Shown here in pieces: positions 60,736 to 64,000 of a stretch of 64,000 nt of DNA (position 1 is its first letter; each line of letters starts with the position of its first letter). The DNA is taken from contig OX438748.1 in the NCBI GenBank assembly GCA_949316235.1, positions 25,546,575 to 25,610,574 on the forward strand, in the 5' to 3' direction. Both the position numbers and the translations under genes were made by a program. The notes under the pieces were generated by a model. The model made no database searches. It was not told where the DNA came from and saw nothing but the letters and a program-made list of their open reading frames with translations. This stretch comes from Oegoconia quadripuncta. Lineage: Eukaryota > Arthropoda > Insecta > Lepidoptera > Autostichidae.

Positions 60736-61520
60736 TAAACAGATGTTCCATTCAAAAAGCAGACACTGAGACAATAAAAATCTTGCATTTTAAGTCTCAG
60801 AAACAATTTTAATTTTGGAATTGAAAAAAATTCTTTACTTCAATTATAGAAATTCCGTGTTTTATAAGTCATTTACAAATAACAGTACATTTTTTAATAA
60901 CTTAATCGTCAATATATCGTATCTACATTTTTCGCGTTTCTTACTCCACTGTAACCCCGGCTTGTAACAGGTCACAGATGCAACAAGAATTAGAAATATG
61001 CTCTTGTATGGATTAAGTGGGTTCAAGAGGCGGACCCTGCTCTTCCATTGTCATTTTTGGCGGTATCCCATCACAGATGGGGACCAGTTCTTTTATATTT
61101 AGGAACGCGTGTTGCAGTTTTTGATTGAGGATTATAAGGATTGTTGGTTTGATGCCATTTTTACAATGTTTGATTTGGTTTTAATGTATTGTTGCGATGA
61201 TACTGGGTTTTGCTTAATAAAATCCTTTATCAAAATTGTTTTAGTCATTATAGCTTTGAATAACAATTGATATAATGAATTATTGTTCATACTCCGATAT
61301 AATATGCTCATAACTTTATCAGAAAACGGCACTTTACTTGTTAAGTCAAGTTGTATGAAAATACATTGCAGTAATGGATACTTTTTTTATTATATATACA
61401 CAGATAAGTCTAAAAAGTTTGATTATAACACTTGTAGGCACTCATCGCACGACATTCAAATTAAGAACAATATTTGCTTGAGTGCGAAATAGCTTATTCT
61501 AAATTTGAATTTAAAAAATA
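60736..61520. other. Unassigned sequence
   Basis: 60940-61100 is less AT-rich (taaccccggcttgtaacagg, ggcggtatcccatcacagat). The first zinc-finger exon was not found here. Confidence 0.4.
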
Positions 61521-61524
61521 TAGA

Positions 61525-61920
61525 AAAACTAGCGTTCCGTCTGTAGCTTCGCCTGCGTGGAATAGTTACCAAATTTCATCCAAATCCGTTCAGCCGTTTC
61601 GTCGGGACTGAGCAACAAACTAACAAACATCTAAACTTTCGCATTTATAACATTAGTTAGATGTACAAATCAAAGCCCAATGAGCTTATAGTTTTAACCA
61701 TAAATATATTAAATTTTTTACATTAAATATTCATTGTTATTATTTATTAATTGCATTATTATATTAGAGCTAATGAATTTTGGTGTATAGGTAGAATATA
61801 CCCTGGATTGAGACATAACATATTTTTTATCGCGATAAAGTGAGTAGTTCCCGCGGGATAAACAAATTTCCGCGATTAAGTTATTCTACGCAGGCGAAGC
61901 CGCGGGCGGAAAGCTAGTAC
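61525..61920. repeat. Two family-I ends in inverted arrangement
   Basis: tgtagcttcgcctgcgtgga (61540) and tacgcaggcgaagccgcggg (61887) face each other; aactttcgcatttataacat lies between. Same layout as 19343-19735. Confidence 0.65.
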
Positions 61921-61948
61921 ATTATTAGATTAAGTTAATAACGTAGTT

Positions 61949-62004
61949 TTTTCTTTATGCACAATGGGTTGATAATTGACCTCAGGTGACGAGTGAAGTG
62001 TAGT
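61949..62004 (-). repeat. SINE-A tail fragment
   Basis: ttttttctttatgcacaatg ggttgataattgacctca, then lost. Confidence 0.55.
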
Positions 62005-62593
62005 TGGTAATGACATTGTATATAAGGGCAGTGCCTTCATAAAGCTGTGCCCGAAATGGGCGACTAATTTATAAGCACCACTTATCATAAGACACCATTA
62101 TTGCACACTTAGTTTTGCAAATAAATAATTGAAATAGAATCATCCATCATAGAATGCCCTATCCATGAAAAATGTTAAAGTTCCGGCCGCATAATATCAT
62201 CCAAATGACTCAGTTATCGACCTCATTCAAACAATAGGAAGTTTTACGAACATCGCCAAACATTACAGTTTTTAGTTGTTAGCATAGGTGTGTACTTGTG
62301 GCAGCCTCAACTATGTCGCACCTGTGACCTGAACCACAGACCTAATATTGAAGCTAGTTGACTTTCTCTTAACTAATATAATTTTCATTTCATGGCCTCT
62401 ATCTGATTCTAAATTTCGTAATAAGGGTCAAATACGTTACAGTATTTGGAGACTGTTTTTAGCGATACAGTGCGGTTTCTAACTTCCGACGGCGGACAGG
62501 ACTTCCCGTCAAAAAGCATCTATAAATTTTCACGTTTAAAGGCGATGGGTTTTACGAAATATACAGAAATGTATATTGTATATATTTCGTAAG
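62005..62593. other. Unassigned sequence
   Basis: 62500-62580 has family-L phrases (ggcgatgggttttacg, atatacagaaatg). Otherwise nothing recognised. Confidence 0.4.
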
Positions 62594-62906
62594 ATTTTTT
62601 TTATGCACAACAGGTTAGCACTTGAGCTCAATCACACCTGATGTTAAGTGATGATGAAGCCGAAAGTGGAAGCGTACTAACCCGGAAAATACCTCATCTC
62701 TGATCTCTGACAACCGGAACACAACAATGCTATTAACATTGCTGTTTGGCGGCAGATTTAAATAAGATGGTGGTAGCTAGCCAGGCGGACATTTAAAATG
62801 CCCTACCACCAACCAAACCGAGTACTAAACGTACCCCGCTGGTGATCGAACCCGCATCCTCCGAATCGTAAACCCTATGTAAACACATTGACCCACGGAG
62901 GCGGTT
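62594..62906 (-). repeat. SINE-A, near full length
   Basis: Reversed tail ttttttttatgcacaacagg, reversed B box ggtgatcgaacccgc, head acccacggaggcggtt. Confidence 0.88.
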
Positions 62907-62934
62907 AAGGTGAACCGTGGATGTTGTTTCAAGT

Positions 62935-63040
62935 ATTACATTTTTAAAGTTTGTAATACCCATACACAAATGTTTGGGTTATCTCTGTCTACCCCATTTG
63001 GGTTAAAGGTCTTGACATTATGTATGTATGAACATATACT
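62935..63040. repeat. Family-L fragment
   Basis: tgtttgggttatctctgtct accccatttgggttaaagg. Confidence 0.5.
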
Positions 63041-64000
63041 GACAAGAGACAGAGAGAACGTATCTTGTTAAGGTATTAGTTTTCTGTAGCTCCAAGTGTT
63101 ATGGCACATTGTTTTTATATTAAAAATACACTGAAAACAGTTAAATGAGAAGTCAAGTTTACAACCCATCCGTTTTAACCAATTATGACAGATAACAATG
63201 GAGATACGACATGTATAACTTAAAGAGGTAATTGTAAAAGTGAACGTCAAGTAGACAACAGAATACATATTAGACTATTCCAAGAAAGTCGTACAAAACA
63301 TGTTGAAAATGATTCGGTTACAACAGAACAACTGGGTAATATAAACAATGACGAAATAAAGATTCAACTTATTTTTTTCACCAATTCATGCAATGCTAAT
63401 ACAAAGTTACAATTGTGCAAACAAAATCACCCAATATTTGGCTGATCTATTTCTTTGCAAACTTAAAGTGTCGTCGCTGAAACGATTTCTGGAGAACGAA
63501 GTTCGCACAATTTTATAAAAGACCGTAAATGTAAAGTTGTTCAAATTGAGGTTGTAAATGTATGAATCGTCGTGTCAAATCCACAATTGTCTTTATTCAA
63601 TACTGTTTCAGAAACTTTGCCTCGTGGTTCTAATAATACCATTCATCATTTGTGTAAACAAACTCAAATGATTCAACTTGGACATAATTTTGTATAGGAT
63701 TGGTTAAGGTTACTATTATCGGCAGCTAACAGGTATACAGAGATAGATGATTATCATCAGAAATATTTGCTTCATGAAAACTTTCATGTTATGTATAGGG
63801 GTGGACCTGCTACCAAATGAACATGATAATTTATAGTAGGGCAGTTGATGGGACATCCTGAGTACTTACCGTAATAGTAAAATGCGGTTATTCAATTCAA
63901 TACAATCGTTTAAATCCTTAATTACTAAATAAAACATTTGTTGAACTATTAATTCTGGTTCCAAATTTCCAATTGACCGCAGTAATCAGGATAGCAGATA
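63041..64000. other. AT-rich sequence to the window end, nothing recognised
   Basis: No coding frame, repeat family or zinc-finger exon could be supported. Confidence 0.4.

Noticed and set aside
48813..64000. First zinc-finger exon of Hr51
   Set aside because: Expected motifs (CGD..SGKHYG, GFFKRS) were looked for on the minus strand and not seen; probably beyond the window.

Overview
The window looks like nuclear DNA of a moth or butterfly (Lepidoptera). It is AT-rich, has a long-intron gene, and is filled with repeats of the kind known from lepidopteran genomes: several tRNA-headed SINEs, a 5S-rRNA-headed SINE, jockey-like and RTE-like LINE 3' ends, and many short inverted-repeat elements (MITEs). 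There is no operon structure and no dense ORF packing. The species call is an inference from repeat types and protein similarity. No database search was possible.

One host gene can be supported. It lies on the minus strand from 48812 down to 7268, is split into eight visible coding exons, and encodes a nuclear receptor of subfamily NR2E, closest to vertebrate NR2E3/PNR and insect Hr51 (unfulfilled). All eight exons have canonical AG/GT borders, and their phases join without a break into 349 residues. These cover the second zinc finger, a hinge, the complete ligand-binding domain and the stop codon. The exon for the first zinc finger and the 5' end were not found in the window. They should lie beyond 64000. 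The intron after the second zinc finger is about 21.4 kb and the next is about 9.5 kb. The C-terminal exons are packed into about 10 kb.

Layout: 1-7267 is downstream of the gene (3' UTR end not resolved) and holds LINE ends, SINEs and a nested MITE. 7268-17711 holds the six 3' exons with repeat-filled introns. 17712-27228 is an intron with LINE debris. 27229-27343 is the hinge exon. 27344-48708 is the giant intron, with minisatellites just downstream (25.8-26.7 kb) and inside it (32.7-33.1 kb), a 901-bp long-inverted-repeat element, 5S-SINE copies and LINE reverse-transcriptase remnants. 48709-48812 is the zinc-finger exon. 48813-64000 is upstream intron or flank and includes a nearly identical 1966-bp tandem duplication (55066-58996).

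Repeat families are given local names here. SINE-A has about 20 copies, a tRNA-like head with a GGTTCGATCCC B box and a ~330-bp full length. SINE-B and SINE-C are tRNA-headed with GGTTCGAATCC boxes. Retroposon D has 12-bp target duplications. The 5S-SINE has a 5S rRNA-like head. MITEs E, F, G and H, LINE tails J and K, and families I and L make up the rest. Several insertions are nested, which gives a relative order of events. No RNA gene, CRISPR-like array or complete autonomous transposon was found.
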